Shown here piece after piece: positions 35,498 to 48,735 of a stretch of DNA of 64,000 nucleotides. Within the stretch, counting starts at the first letter, position 1; each line of letters begins with the position of its first letter. The notes under the pieces are model-generated. The model ran no database searches. It was not told the origin of the DNA and worked only from the letters and a program-made list of their open reading frames with translations. Location: NCBI GenBank assembly GCA_016758965.1, contig JAEPRB010000117.1:1-64000 (forward strand), written 5' to 3'. A program made the translations under genes and the position numbers. Source of the DNA: Circinella minor (lineage: Eukaryota; Mucoromycota; Mucoromycetes; Mucorales; Lichtheimiaceae).

Positions 35498-37418
35498 ATG
35501 GCGGAGCAAGCTACTACTCAGCACATTTTCAATGTGAACTCATTTAAATCTTGGTTATCTCTTCGAAGCAAGTTAAATGAAGATCCACGAAAGCGTTTTA
35601 GTTCTTGTATAAAAACCTTGATTATTATTACAATGTCTTTTTCTGCATCTATGGCAGGATTTGCAGGGACGATCTATTATCCAAGTAAAACGGCTCCTTA
35701 TTATTATTATTATTATTATTATCTATTCAAGATATTAGTCGATTGTTTTAAACATAGTGGAAAAAATTAATATGTTTTTTTTTATTTTTTTAAAAAAAAG
35801 GTATACCAGAAATAGAAATTGAGTTGAATGCTACTTCATTGGCAACAGCCCTTGCAGCATCACTTTTTGTACTTTTTGCAGGCATTTTTCCAATATTATG
35901 GGGATCAATATCAGACTTTTATCATATTCGCCGATTGATAATGATTATTTCAATTGCTATTTTTATCTTGTCTTCTCTTGGTATTGCTGTCGTTAGCAAT
36001 ATTTGGGTTCTTGTAATACTTCGTTGTTGTCAAGCTATTGGTGCTAGTCCAGGACAGGTTATAGGATCAGCTATTATCACTGATTTATACCCTGTTGAAA
36101 CGCGTGGTAGAGCGTATGGAAAGTTTTTTCTTGGAATGTTTATTGGCCCAATTATAGGTAATTATACGTACTTTTTAATTGCTACGTACGTATCTATAAA
36201 TTAAAGTATTTGTGGTACAGTGTCATTTAATAAAACATATATATATATAGCTCCAACTATTGGTGGCTTTTTGGCAGCTAGCGATATGAAATGGCGTGCA
36301 ACTTTTTTATTTTGTTTGGCATTTGGTGGAGTACTTCTTATTTTAGTTATATTATGTGTCCCTGAAACTTACCGTGACCATCAAAGATTTGACGATAGTC
36401 CCAGTTTACCAACGACAGCAGTTGAATCATCAACCCAAGAAATCACATCTGACACCAATATTGCTAGATGGACCACAGTATCTACTATTAGCAAGGAACA
36501 AGTATATAATAATCAGTTGAACAATAAGAAAAAGTTTAATCCAGTTCGTCCATTTGGTTTGCTAAGATTTCCACATATACTTCTACCTTCGTTGGCAACA
36601 GCTATAATATTTGGATCCATGTTTTCTATTGGTATATATATAATACATTTTCATGTAATTATTTTCGTTCTTACATTTCTTCTTACTTTAACTTTTATGA
36701 TGATAGAAACTGTTCTGCCGAACTTGTTTTATCAAGAGTATGGATTTAACTCATTACAAATAGGTTAGTGCATACGTATTTCAAATGAATAAACTATTGT
36801 TCTGCATATGATATTAAGGAATAAATACAATTTGATATGAACAATACATCAATGATTTACTATTACTATTCAAAACAAATAGGTCTTGCATATTTAGGGG
36901 GCGGAATTGGTCACATTTTTGGTGCTATCTTTAGTGGATATGCTTCCGATAAATTACTTTTAAGAAACAGATCCAAGCGTGCCAATGGACAACATATGAT
37001 AGAAGATCGTATTACGATAAATATATGGCCATGTTTTTTGATACTAGTACCCTTAGGATTGTTACTCTTTGGTTGGAGCATTACCAATGGCATGTCCTAT
37101 TGGTACGGAATTGTTGGTTTTGGTATACAGTGTTTTGCTACAAATCAGATAATGGCAGCTGTTGGTGCCTATCTATCAGATGCAAATCCTGAACAACCTG
37201 CTTCAGCGGCAGCGGCAAAAATGTGCATTTACATGACAATATGCTGTATTCTATCCTTGACATCGCTTCCGATCTTGCAAAACATTGGTGCCGGTTACCT
37301 CACTGTCGTTTTAGCTGTACTCAGCTGGTGTTCTGCGGCTCTTTTGCTCATTATTAAAATTTACGGTCATCAGTTGCGTCGTCATTTCGGATTGGAACAA
37401 AATGAAGAGCGGATGTAA
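35498..37418 (+). CDS. MFS drug:H+ antiporter-type exporter (DHA1-like)
   Basis: Exons 35498-35684, 35801-36157, 36251-36631, 36707-36763 and 36883-37418 join to 505 residues. About 12 membrane helices are evident, with a Pro/Ser-rich cytosolic loop in the middle (about residues 235-285). Between helices 2 and 3 is WGSISDFYHIRRL, the MFS motif-A position (GxLaDrxGrR). RCCQAIGASPG and ITDLYPVETRGRAYG are the DHA1 motif-B and motif-C type segments. These proteins use the proton gradient to export small molecules across the plasma membrane. Divergent placement next to two NRPS-like genes suggests export of their product, which is inference. A (TAT)n run lies in intron 1. Confidence 0.88.
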
Positions 37419-37698
37419 TAATAGATACGTAGACTATACAAGAGAATGATATTATATATTCATAATATTCTTTTTTTTTCAGTTTTCATTACCTCAAGTG
37501 TATATATGATTTATCAGTGATATTTATACTTAAATAGAATATATAATTTTCAAAAAAAAAATGCATTTATTAAATTATGTAGAAGTATGGTGATGATAAA
37601 AGTTAAAATGCTGTTATATATTGATTGTATGGCGCGTATATGTTTTTTGTTGTGTAGGTTTGATGGTATATTATTATTTTTAAATAAAAAAAAAATCT

Positions 37699-40600
37699 CT
37701 AAACTTGTGTATTATTATCATGATCCATGTCATCATGATCGTCCTTTTTGATAGTTGCATCTGAAGAAGAAGTAGTGGGCATTTCATTATTCTTTTCTTC
37801 AGCAAGAGAAGCCAAACGCAACATACGTTCTGACGCAGCTAATTTCCTTGACCCACTACGTGATCGTGACCTTGCTCTTGTATTATTACCGCTACTTGAA
37901 GTGCTGTTTGTTGTATTTGACAATATTGGAGATGTGGGAGATGTGGGAGGTAATGGTGGTACGGATTCTTCTTCACTTTGGATATGTTTCAATAAATCTT
38001 CGGCACGCATAGCAACGGATTCACTTCGCGTTCGACGCCATTCTCTTCGAGCTGCCATAGACATACGTCGACTATTTGCGCTCCTTCGTTTTGCTGCTGA
38101 TGAGAGTTCTCCTGACCGTAATTTGTGCAATAGGGTATCCATAATATCTTTAGCTTCCTGAGCTTCATTATCTAATGTCGATTTTTGTAATCATTTAATT
38201 AGTAGATGTAAATATAATAGAATAAAAAAAAAGATTTAGAAATTATCAATTAGTTTTCATTTTTTACCTTCTCCGCGTAATTCACTCGATTTATTACGTG
38301 CACGTTTAGCATGATTTCGTCGTTCTTCTTCAAAGTGTTTTGCACGTTCCAATTGTTCTGCCTTTTTACGCTGAACAATAATATCACTTCGGGCACGCTA
38401 AATTATATTCAGAATATAAATTAATATGTGACCTTTCGTGACAGAAAAACTATTTGCCAGAATGAAACTAGTTTTATTAGCATATATATTTACCTCCCAA
38501 CTTGATGTGAATGTTTTAAATACACCAAAGAATTCATCAGGTTTCATATCTCGAGGATTTTCACCGAAATAAGTAACCACATCCTTATAAGCAACATCCA
38601 TAGAAGTATAGCGAACTTCTAATTGATCAAACTTTTCAATCGCTGAATCACGGAAATCATTCATTGTTTGCAAAAGTCGATCATGAAGTATAGGTTCTTC
38701 TTCATCCTTTTCATATCGTTCAATTTCATGCATCAATTTTTGTAATCCGACTCGAAGTTCATTATAATCCTTGATAAGATCCTGAATTGTCACTATTTTT
38801 TGTTTTCCGAAAAAAAAAATATTTACTCGTTAGTGTACTTGATACGATAGCACATGTTTCTTAATTTAAAAGTGTGTGTGTGTGTGTGTGTTTACCTCGA
38901 CAAGCTTCACCACATAGTTTAAGATCTTCCAATAGTGTTTCACTGATATCTGGGAATTTGTCTTCAATGATACCAACAAGGAAATGTAATAATGTAGTTT
39001 CATTATTAGATGCCTTAGTATCGACAATCTATATGTTTTAGGTTAGTAAAAAACAATATGATAAATAATAGAAAACATTTCATCTTAGTTACCTTATTAA
39101 TACTAGCAATACGAATACCAAATGCACCACCTTGGAAATTTGTACCATTCAAAAAGTTACCGACCATCAGAACAAGCTAAAAATAACAAATTTCATAGCA
39201 TCCCATATTAACAACATAATTTCAAATTGCTTGATAAATAAGAAAGGTTAAACCAAAACTTACGCTTAAGAAATCCTTAAATGCTCTGGAATCTTTCACA
39301 GAAGTAGAAGCATCCATAACATTAGACATATTCTATTCGACCAAAAAAATAAAAAATATTAATATTAGGGAATAAAAATAACGACAGATGAGAAAGGCCT
39401 CATCATAATTTCTATCCTTTATACCTTTCCAAGTTGGGTTATTCTTTCATTAAATGTTACTCTAAAGAGCATGATATCTATTCGTTCCTTGAATCGAGGG
39501 ATCGTCATGATCTAAATTTTTATTATTATTATTATCACGATGTAATAAGATAATATGTATATATATTTAGCTTACAAATATAACTTCCTCATTATTATTA
39601 TATAATCGACTTTTACCTCTGCACAGAACGCATCTGATTTTGACAAGTTTTGTATATCTTCTTCAGGTGCTGTTTTCAAGAACACCGTTAATTTACCCAT
39701 TTCATCAGGTGTTGGTGCATTTGCCAAAAGATTCTTTAATAAAATTTCAGTACAAAAACGATCATCAATAGATAAAATTCGATTCTTTGCTTCCTTGAAT
39801 GATATATGTTTCAATTTCGCCAAAATAGCAATATCTAAAAAAAATAAATTTATTTTAATTTATTGTTTTTTGTTTTTTTTTGTATGATTGTACTTTCTAT
39901 GATACATGTTACACACTAATTGTAATATATATATATATCTAAATAATGAAAAAAAAAGAACTTACTGATAATATGTGCTTTGCGTGAATCCAAGATACAA
40001 ATTTCTTGTTTCTTTTCTTTCTTAGCTTGTTTCGATTTAACAATAATCTTTTGAGCAAACATAGATTCCATTTGATTAAAGATACCTTCTGCATCTAATC
40101 GTTCTTCAAGTGTTCGTTCATCATCTTCATTATTAAATGTCCATATAGTAGCATTTAATCGATCCATAGTCATTTTTTGCCATTGAAGAGCGCGTGTTTT
40201 GACACCTGGAAGATGGTTCATTGCTTTACGTGGTGCTACAGCCATACCAACAGGAGGTGGTGCAGGTACGTTGCCAGGTGGAGGAGGTGGAGGAGGTGCT
40301 GGTGCATTGGACGAAGTTGATTTTGATGAAGAGTCAGTTGATGAAGTTGAATCACGTGGTGATGACTCATTCATGATTTTGTTAACTGTGCTTCCTGGCA
40401 CTGGTGGTGGAGGTGGCGGTGGCGGTGGTGGAGGAGGTGGTGGAATTGGTATATCGGATGGTCCTGATAAACCTGTATTTTGTTTAGCGGCAACGGTATC
40501 AGCAACCGATGAAGGAAGTGGCGGCGGTGGAGGTGGCGGTGGCGGTGGCGGCGGCGCTGAAGGAGCACCTGTAGATGATGTGGATGAAGGACTTTCATTA

Positions 40601-43600
40601 CATGATATTGATAACGGAGATGTGGGCGCTGGAGGAATGATAGTGTTACTACTAGATCTTGTTGGTAATGGCGAAGGAGAAATGATGGTGTTGCTACTAG
40701 ATCTTGTTGATAATGGCAATGAAGAATTGATAATATTACTACTAGATCTTGTAGGTGACGGTAATGATGGTTGTTGATTTGATCGTGATAGATTGCTACT
40801 ATCACTAGGATTTAATTGTTCATATGTATGTTCGGTTGTTGAAGACGTCCGTCTATTAAATGAGCTCAATCCATCAACGAGTGAAGCACTACTACCAAAA
40901 CGTTTTCTACTGATAAATAGTTCACTGTCGCTATCATCTTCTTTATAGTCATTTCTAATCTTTTCAGGTGCAGAAGACCGTTTAGTTGGTGCCAAGTCAC
41001 CGATAACTTGCAATGTATCTCTGCTGCGTCTTTGGCTATCACCTTTACTGCCAGTATCATCCAATCTAGGTTTTGATCGAAGAGATTTAGCTACTGATCC
41101 AAGTGGTGCTGTATCGTCGTCGTTGTCACTAGTATTGTTACTGCTGCTGGTATTTGTATCTTCTGATGCTTCGTTGATGAATAATAGATTATTATTAGAG
41201 GATTCTTCACTGTCGTGGTTGGTATGAAATTGTCCAACATTTGTAGTAAAATTGGAAGAGGATGATGAAAAATTATATTGATCATGAGACTTCCTTCCTA
41301 CAGAGTCCTTATATTGGTAACTGTCTGATTTGTTGCGGGAATGATAAATGCTATTCTTTTCAGTCAAATCTTGCTGTGATAGAGTTGAAGATTTTGACGT
41401 CGCTGGTACTGGTGCGTCTAAAATAGGTGATGTGGAATATTGTTGCTGTTGCTGTGTTTTGGTATTACTTGAGGTTTGATGAAGATGAGGAGATGATGGG
41501 GATAAAGGAGATGAATTGTTTAAGAAATCGCTGCTTGCTGAAAACGATTCATTATCTAATTTCAATGATAATTGTGGTGGTCGACGTTCTGTTGATACTC
41601 TTCTTGGTTGTTCAAATCGTGAATATTGCGCCACATCAAATTCTTCATTATCGCTGCTACTACTATCACTGTCAAAACCAGTAACACTTTTTTTGTCATT
41701 TTCAACGGAGCTAGTAGAAGATCTAGTTAAAATAGATAAAGGTTAAATTAGATTAAACAATAAAAAAAAATATATTATACACGACGTTAGAAAACTTTGT
41801 TTACCTTCTTGAACCACCAAAGTTTGCAAAATTTGCTTTAAGTTCTTCTTGAAGTGTCATTGTAGGTGATACTATTTCATCTGTTGGTGAAGTAGGATTA
41901 TTCACAGGACGAACAGGTGCAAAATTGCGACGTCTAGCAGCATTTCCACCTCGTACCGAAGAGCCCATCAATGGCATAGCTCCTGGTACAACAAAATCAG
42001 CAAGCCCGCTGCTAGACCCAAATTGCATTGCCAATTGGTTTTTAAATTCTTCTGATAAACTGACAGCCATGGATTTATATTTTTCTTCGTCATTGACAGT
42101 GGTATTCTGTATTTATATAAATACAATAATATATTAGTTATAACTCAAATGAACGTTTTGCATCTATAATAAATAAAGAAATAAAATTATACCTTTTGCT
42201 TTCCAGCACTGGTACTATTACGATCATTGCTTTCATCCTCTTTACCCCCTTTTCCTTCCAAACTTTCATGAGCACGTATACGACCAATGGATTTAGCAAA
42301 GCTTTCACGTGAAATAACAATATCTCCATCACCATTTTCATCATCATCCAAAACATCCTCTACTGCCTTATTGAACATATCGAGTTGTTTTTGCATAGAT
42401 TCCAAATCACGTTCATAATCCCCTTGTAAATCACGTAACTTCTGTTGTAGTGTAGAAATGGTATGTCGAGACATACGTAAAAGATCTTCAAGAGATACAG
42501 TTTTTTCTCTTAGTTGACTGAGTTCCTTGGCTAAACAAAATTAAAAATAAAAGGGGTTATAAATTTGCGAAAACTCATCATTGTCGGATTTAAAATTATA
42601 AAGGGGAAAAAAATCACATACTATCACTACCACCCGATTCTTCCAATTGTCGTTGTAATTCATCACGTTCTAAAGCCAATTCATCATACATTTCTTGAAG
42701 GTTACGAATTTCTTCCAAAGTTGCTTGTAATTGATCCTGATCTGCAAACTTATCAATTAAATGTTGTACAGAGGTACCATATGTTTGTGAAAAATCTTCC
42801 ACCAATCCCTTATGATCCAGTACAACTTGAGTAATCAAATTATCAATGACTTGAAAATAACGGGGTTTGAGTTCAACTTCGTCACGAATCAATAAGATAT
42901 GTTGTAAACAACTGAGAAAAAAATCATAACTACGAGTGCCTTCAACACTAGCAAGTACACATTCGAACACATCCCGTGGATCATTCAAATCTCGTAATAC
43001 ACGATCATGATACATTTCCATTATATCATCTTGATCATTATCTTGTTGAAATCTAAATTCTCGTACTTGAATATCCACTTGTTCACTTCTTAAGTCTAGC
43101 ATTTGATCCATAAGTCGTTCAAGTCCTGAAGCATTCATTTGATTTCGTAAATGTATCCGCATTTCAGGATCCTCAACCACATTGATAATTGCATTAACTA
43201 GAAGCATATTGTATAACTAAATAAATCCCCCCATTACAATTCGTCAGTAACATATCAAACTATATCATCTTCTATAATCCAATCGTTAACGCCAATTATT
43301 AATACAAAAGAAAATGGATAAACATACTGCATATTCGGATAACTGACTGTCTGCTGTACTACCAGCCGAGTTTAATTGTTTATAATCATCACTTGCACCA
43401 ACTAAACTTCCCATTTTTCCACGTCCACTTAATGATAATCTTAATTCTCGGAACCATGCGTCAAATCTTCCATATCCTTTCCTTACATCTCTGAGCTGAT
43501 CCATTGCTTTTAAAACAAGTTCTTGACCCACAGGTATTTTGTAATAACATAAAAAGACAAGTACTTCACAAACAAGTCGACGATTAACCATGGATGGTGA

Positions 43601-45122
43601 TACGATAGAGTAAACAATTTCTTGTACACTTTGTGGACTTTTTAATGCCTCTCTCACACCAACCTATATAATTTATATCATAAATCGAAAAAAAAAATCA
43701 ATTTTTTAACTCTCTTGTTAATTTTTCTTTTTTCTTTTCGAAAGTTATCATTACCGTATTATTTAAAAGTGCCTTGAAACAACGTAATATCTCTCCTTCT
43801 GCTTGTAAATCTGATTCTCGTCTAAATTACACAAACACATATATATATGTTATATAATTGCTTCCCAAATTTTAAAATTCTACATCATCCTGTTAAGGTT
43901 TGAAAACTTACTTGTGTTTTGATTTATTAACTACCCCTAGTACTGCTGTAATTATTTGCATACCACGCATGTCTATGAATTGACGTACCCAACTATTATA
44001 AAAATTATAACACCCCCCGTCTCACATGATCAGCAAACAAAATAGAGTAAAAATCCATAATTATCGATCATCCTTAATTCCCAAAAAAAATAAAATAAAT
44101 ATATATTACCTTAATGGCATAGTTCTTAAGCTTACACCTAAATGTGCCAAAGTTTTTCCTTGTATACCTTTCATATCCGGTTCTGACAACTTTTTCACAT
44201 AAAACTCGGGACCTTTTTTTTCTGAAGCATCTTTATCTATAATAGCCCCTCCTCTTCTATTTACTGATTGTGCAGATGCTTTCATTGCCCCTGTTTCTGC
44301 TTGAATATCTTGAGATACCATTAATCGTTTCTTTTCAATTGAAAATCCCAACATGACAGCTCTCGCATTTGCATCATTGATACCACGACGTGTCTAAGAA
44401 TAATTATTATTATCATCTTAATATTTCAAAACAATGATGAAAAGTAATTCTTCCTTTTTTTTACATAAAAAAAAACCAATGCTAATTATATATCATTTCC
44501 CACCTCCCCCCCCTCCTTTCATTTTTATTTTATTTTATTTGGCTTTACCAGCATTTTCTCAAATCGTTTTTCAACTTCATTTTCGTTTAACATTTCTGGT
44601 CGCATAGCTAATAAATCACTAACAGAATCGGTACTACTCATAAATGAATAAGAAGTAGTATTGGACATTTGTGAACTACGTAATGTCGATCCTTCCCATG
44701 AGCCTAATAAAATAAGAAAAAAAAATGATCACACGTTTTTTTTTGAATAAACCCCCCTTCAAAAATAAAATAAAAAAAAAAAAGAAAACAAAAGGTCAAA
44801 GCACAGACATGAATATGTCAATGCCCCACAAATAAAAAAGGGAAACATCATCCAAGAAAATAAAATACTGACTATGGTTATAATCGTCTGTCATTGCATC
44901 TGAAATACTTGAAGAATATATACTTGATAATGACGTTGGATGAGAAGGTGATGGTGAACGTCTACTATTTACATTGTTGTTGCCACTTATATTACTACTA
45001 TTGTTACTACTGTTACTAATATTACTGCTTTGACTGGCACTTTGTGGTACACCCGGTCGAGGAGCAGCAATAACAGGATCACGTTTCCCTTTTGTTTTAC
45101 TACTTCGACCGAACATATCCAT
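37699..45122 (-). CDS. Diaphanous-type formin (GBD-FH3-FH1-FH2-DAD)
   Basis: Eighteen exons (44873-45122, 44549-44703, 44110-44393, 43912-43992, 43755-43821, 43328-43663, 42622-43216, 42193-42530, 41805-42106, 39966-41722, 39617-39834, 39425-39511, 39264-39332, 39093-39176, 38896-39028, 38494-38792, 38268-38397, 37699-38171) join in frame to 1885 residues. Domains in order: GTPase-binding/FH3 (about 110-590), coiled coil (about 560-690), a Ser-rich region, FH1 with four long proline runs (about 1190-1290), and FH2 starting near GVKTRALQWQKM and including LDSRKAH and GNFLNG (about 1310-1700). Last is an autoinhibitory DAD (IMDTLLHKLRSG then basic residues, about 1738). It nucleates unbranched actin filaments for polar growth and septation and is opened by Rho GTPases. 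The first intron uses GTCAGT. An in-frame ATG at 45158 would add 12 residues. Confidence 0.93.
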
Positions 45123-45970
45123 TCGTTCCTTCTCTCGCTCTTTCTTTTTATGTTTCAATTGAAAGGGGAGAGATTGAGTAAAATGAAAAGAAGCAGAAAA
45201 TTAAAAATGAGAGAGAGAAAGAGATCCACTTTAAGTTTTTTTTTTCTTCCCCTTCCAAAAAAAAAAGAAAACTGGACATAATTATATGTAACACAAAGCT
45301 TTATAATGCTTTTTGTGTAATCGATAATTCCGTTCGTTTACTACCCCCCCCCCTTTTTTTTTACTTTTTACAATGGGTAAATCCTACTTTTATTTTTATT
45401 TTATTTATTGATGACATAAATATTATTGACTTGCTTGCATAATATAATTATAATGTCCCCCCTCGTTATCTATGTTTTAAATTGAATCTATTTCCATAGT
45501 TACTGAGTTACTATGACAACTTTTTATTTTTATTTTTAGTTTTAAACTATTCTTGTAATTTATTTAGTATATCAATGAGTTATATATATATATATATCTG
45601 TCTATCCTACTAGTTGACGAAAAAATACGATAATAAAGATAAAACTTACTAAATATTTTATTATTAATATTTTCTCTTTAAAATGATGATGTTTATATAT
45701 TCTACTTAAATATTAGTAAATCATCTCGATGATAGATTTGATGTGGTATTACACAACAAAGTTGTTGTTCGCTGGATATTGTTGTTATTTATTTATTATA
45801 TGAAAACAAATACAGTGAGAAAATATCATTCCATATTAAATATTAAAAAAAAGCTTGTTGATTGTAACATATTTAATATATTCCTTCAAGAGACTAACTT
45901 TGGTGTAAGTTTCCTTAAACATGCTAAACTTAAACAGGACGATTGGCATTTAAATTATGTATGTAAATGG
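45123..45970. other. Formin upstream region
   Basis: Contains C- and T-runs (45344-45367) and an (AT)n tract near 45583-45597. It probably holds the formin promoter. No gene is seen. Positions 45961-45970 are the left copy of a 10-bp target duplication. Confidence 0.4.
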
Positions 45971-46791
45971 GCAGGTACTAAAAGTCGTGCCATGCTGCGG
46001 TCGTACCATCCCCCCATGACTGTGTTTATTTTATTCTGCTGTGTTTGGTCGAGCCATTGATCCTTTGTTACTACCCTGCCCTGCAAGTTGCACTGTTGCA
46101 TGAATAATATTTTCTAACATATGATGACGTTAAAAAAACAATGCTTTTGTTTCGTTTCGAGTAACTTTCCATTTTTACTTAGTAGTATAATGACAATGAA
46201 TGAACTTATTCAACTTTTTGAAACACAGGATAAATTAAAAATAATATTGTACAATTATATTATATATAATACAAGGGTACGAAATTATAACAGGGCTGGA
46301 ATAAAATTATAAACATAGTGATGTGAAAGTTGATTATAAAAACCAATATATCTTTTTACTTAAGAAAAAGTAAAAATAATCCATAAAATACGCACATTAA
46401 TAATAAAAAAAAGAACAAGACAAAATGTGTAATTTAAGATAAACTATTTCATATTTATATTGGGAAGCATAACGGTAAATTGTATAAGTCAATGTAATAT
46501 ATTATATATTGATTACGTGTGTGTGTGTGTGTTATTTACGGTGTTTCCATCAACCAAAAGTATTACTTTCATAGGTAAAGAGTGTTTAAGTAAGAAAATA
46601 TTCATTATTAGCTGTATACATATGTAATAATCTTATTATTATGAAGTTTTTATATCATATTATCAAGTATCAATAGCTAGTTATTGAAGACGGCAGGATA
46701 GTAAGGCACGACCAAAGACAGCGGAGTCAAATTAAGCACAGTCATGGGGGGATGGCACGACCGCAAGATGGCACGACTTTTGGTTGCTGTC
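45971..46791. mobile_element. Mutator-like non-autonomous element (821 bp)
   Basis: Long inverted repeats of about 100 bp mark both ends (about 45971-46080 and 46689-46791). They share AAAAGTCGTGCCAT and TGCGGTCGT(A/G)CCATCCCCCC, with scattered differences and one 12-bp indel. The 10-bp sequence ATGTAAATGG sits directly outside both ends (45961-45970 and 46792-46801). Long terminal repeats plus a 9-11 bp duplication is typical of Mutator-like elements. No transposase frame lies inside. A hAT-like origin is less likely because those make 8-bp duplications and short repeats. Confidence 0.8.
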
Positions 46792-46801
46792 ATGTAAATG
46801 G

Positions 46802-47141
46802 TGTTTATGTGAGAAAAAAATATATCTATCTGAGTTTATTTCATTCTAACAGTAGCACTACTGTGCTGCGAAAAATATGAAGCAATTTATTTATATAAAA
46901 GGGAAAAGTCTAGACGTGATTTTCTCACTCTCTTTTTCTGTCTGGTATTTTTTTTAACATCAATTAGATACACTATCCATATTGAAATCGTTGAAGATAA
47001 CAATATGAAACTTTCATATATTTTGTTATGGCAACTCACAACCGAAGCAAAAAGACAAGTACTGATACACATGGTTTATCTATTAATAGTATCTACTCTT
47101 TATTAATAATCTTTATTTATCTACTGTTACTATTATTATTA
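46802..47141. other. Spacer downstream of acetyltransferase gene
   Basis: Short AT-rich spacer. No gene is supported. Confidence 0.3.
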
Positions 47142-47822
47142 TTATTGAAGAGATTTTTTCATGATAACAAGTTTAATATCAGTATCAGGTACATTTACTG
47201 CATCTTTATAATGCCAACTGAAATCCACTTTTTCTGGTTCTTCAATGAATCCCAACTTTTTATACCAAGCAATAACTTCTGTACGACCAGCAAAAGTTGA
47301 TAAAGTTGCTGTTTCAATGTTTCTTTTTGTCATTTGATTCAAAATGTAACGAAACAATTGTCCTCCAACACCCTTGGATTGGTATGCTGGTGCAACAGCT
47401 AATAATGAACAATAAGCTTCGCCTTTTTCGTCGGGTTGTGTGAACATGATGGTACCGACAATGGTTTCACCATCCAATGCAAAGTAAAGGACATGAGTAG
47501 TACCATTGGTTTGCACCAAGTCTTGAATTTTTTTATTATTTGTTCTTTCTTCGTTAAAAATATGCTTGGGTGTTGTCCAGCCAACTATAGAAAATTATAT
47601 TTTCAAAAAAACAAAAAATTGATTGTTGGTGTATAAAAAAAAAAATTAGCGTATTCTACAATAGTAGATCAAAAGGATAAATAAGGTATTTTTTTATTTA
47701 TATGTATATATACCGTTGGATACGTTATAAGCGTCATTCACAACCTTGACAATAGTGTCAAGTTGTTTAAGATCTTCAATAATAGCTTCACGAATGTTAT
47801 ATGTTTGGTATTCGCGAACCAT
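47142..47822 (-). CDS. GNAT-family N-acetyltransferase
   Basis: Two exons (47714-47822, 47142-47584) give 183 residues. GNAT fold: the acetyl-CoA pyrophosphate loop is VAPAYQSKGVGGQLFRYIL (Q/RxxGxG/A), preceded by the central strand GEAYCSLLAV and followed by WYKKLGF, the usual C-terminal GNAT element. The enzyme transfers acetyl from acetyl-CoA to an amine; the substrate cannot be told from sequence. It forms a tandem pair with the gene at 48736-49419, and the intron falls at the same place and phase in both. No targeting signal is seen. Confidence 0.88.
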
Positions 47823-48735
47823 GGTATAAAATTATTATTATTATTGTTAGTAGTAGTAGTAGTAAAAGTTGTACAGTGTAAAATTAAAAATGACGTTATT
47901 AATAATGGCGCCACAAAACGTGAGGAAAGAAGGAAAAAAAAAAAGGAAAGAACGCATCTTTAAAGTACAGCAACCATTATAAGACAAATCAAAACTGATG
48001 AGTCAAATTGTATCTTGTTGAATCACTGGGTTCTAAAAGTTAATCTACGTTTCCTGCTATATTCTGGATCTGGGCGGACGTACGTAAAGAATTAATCGAG
48101 CTTTCGACCATATAGTTAAGATATTGGAGATTAAAAGAAGATAGGATAGAACTTCATTTAAAAAGAAAGATATACATAAATATAAAATATAACGAAACGA
48201 AACAATGGCGAGCTAAATAAAAAAAAAAAGGATAGATATAATGTATATCTATAAGTAAATGAGTTTTTTCATTTAGGGAAGAAATCTATTAATCTAAAGC
48301 TGGTCGAATTGAGTTAAAAGTCGTGCGTATTATGCAGAAATGAATTTTTTAAATTAAAAAGAGAAACAAAGAGATCATAACGTAATCGAGGACAAATATT
48401 TCGAAATAGATGCATAAATAGCAACATCAGTTTTTATTCAAAGTTTTTTTTTTTTATTATAAAAAATTGATCATTGCATGATGTACGTAGATATTAGTCA
48501 TACAAATAGTACAATACACGGAGTTGAAGTTGAAGCATAATAAAAAAAACAGCTTTTATCATATATTCTTTGAAACGTTAAATGTATGAAATAAAAAGGG
48601 AAATACGTAGGGGTGAACGGTTTCAGTGATAACAAATTAATTATGACTATTATTTGAGAAGACATCATTCATAGCTCATTGCTTTTGTAAAAACTTTATG
48701 CATTAAAAGAAAATTATATACTCTACACATCAGCT
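47823..48735. other. Spacer between tandem acetyltransferase genes
   Basis: 0.9 kb, AT-rich, with a (TAG/TAT)n run just upstream of the first gene (47833-47863). No gene is seen. Confidence 0.5.

Noticed and set aside
40199..40777. 192-codon open frame on the + strand, glycine-rich
   Set aside because: It is the complement of the formin proline runs (poly-Pro codons read backwards as poly-Gly). The minus-strand formin is clearly the real gene.
45971..46791. Solo LTR or hAT element
   Set aside because: The terminal repeats are inverted rather than direct, they are about 100 bp long, and the target duplication is 10 bp, which fits Mutator-like elements better.
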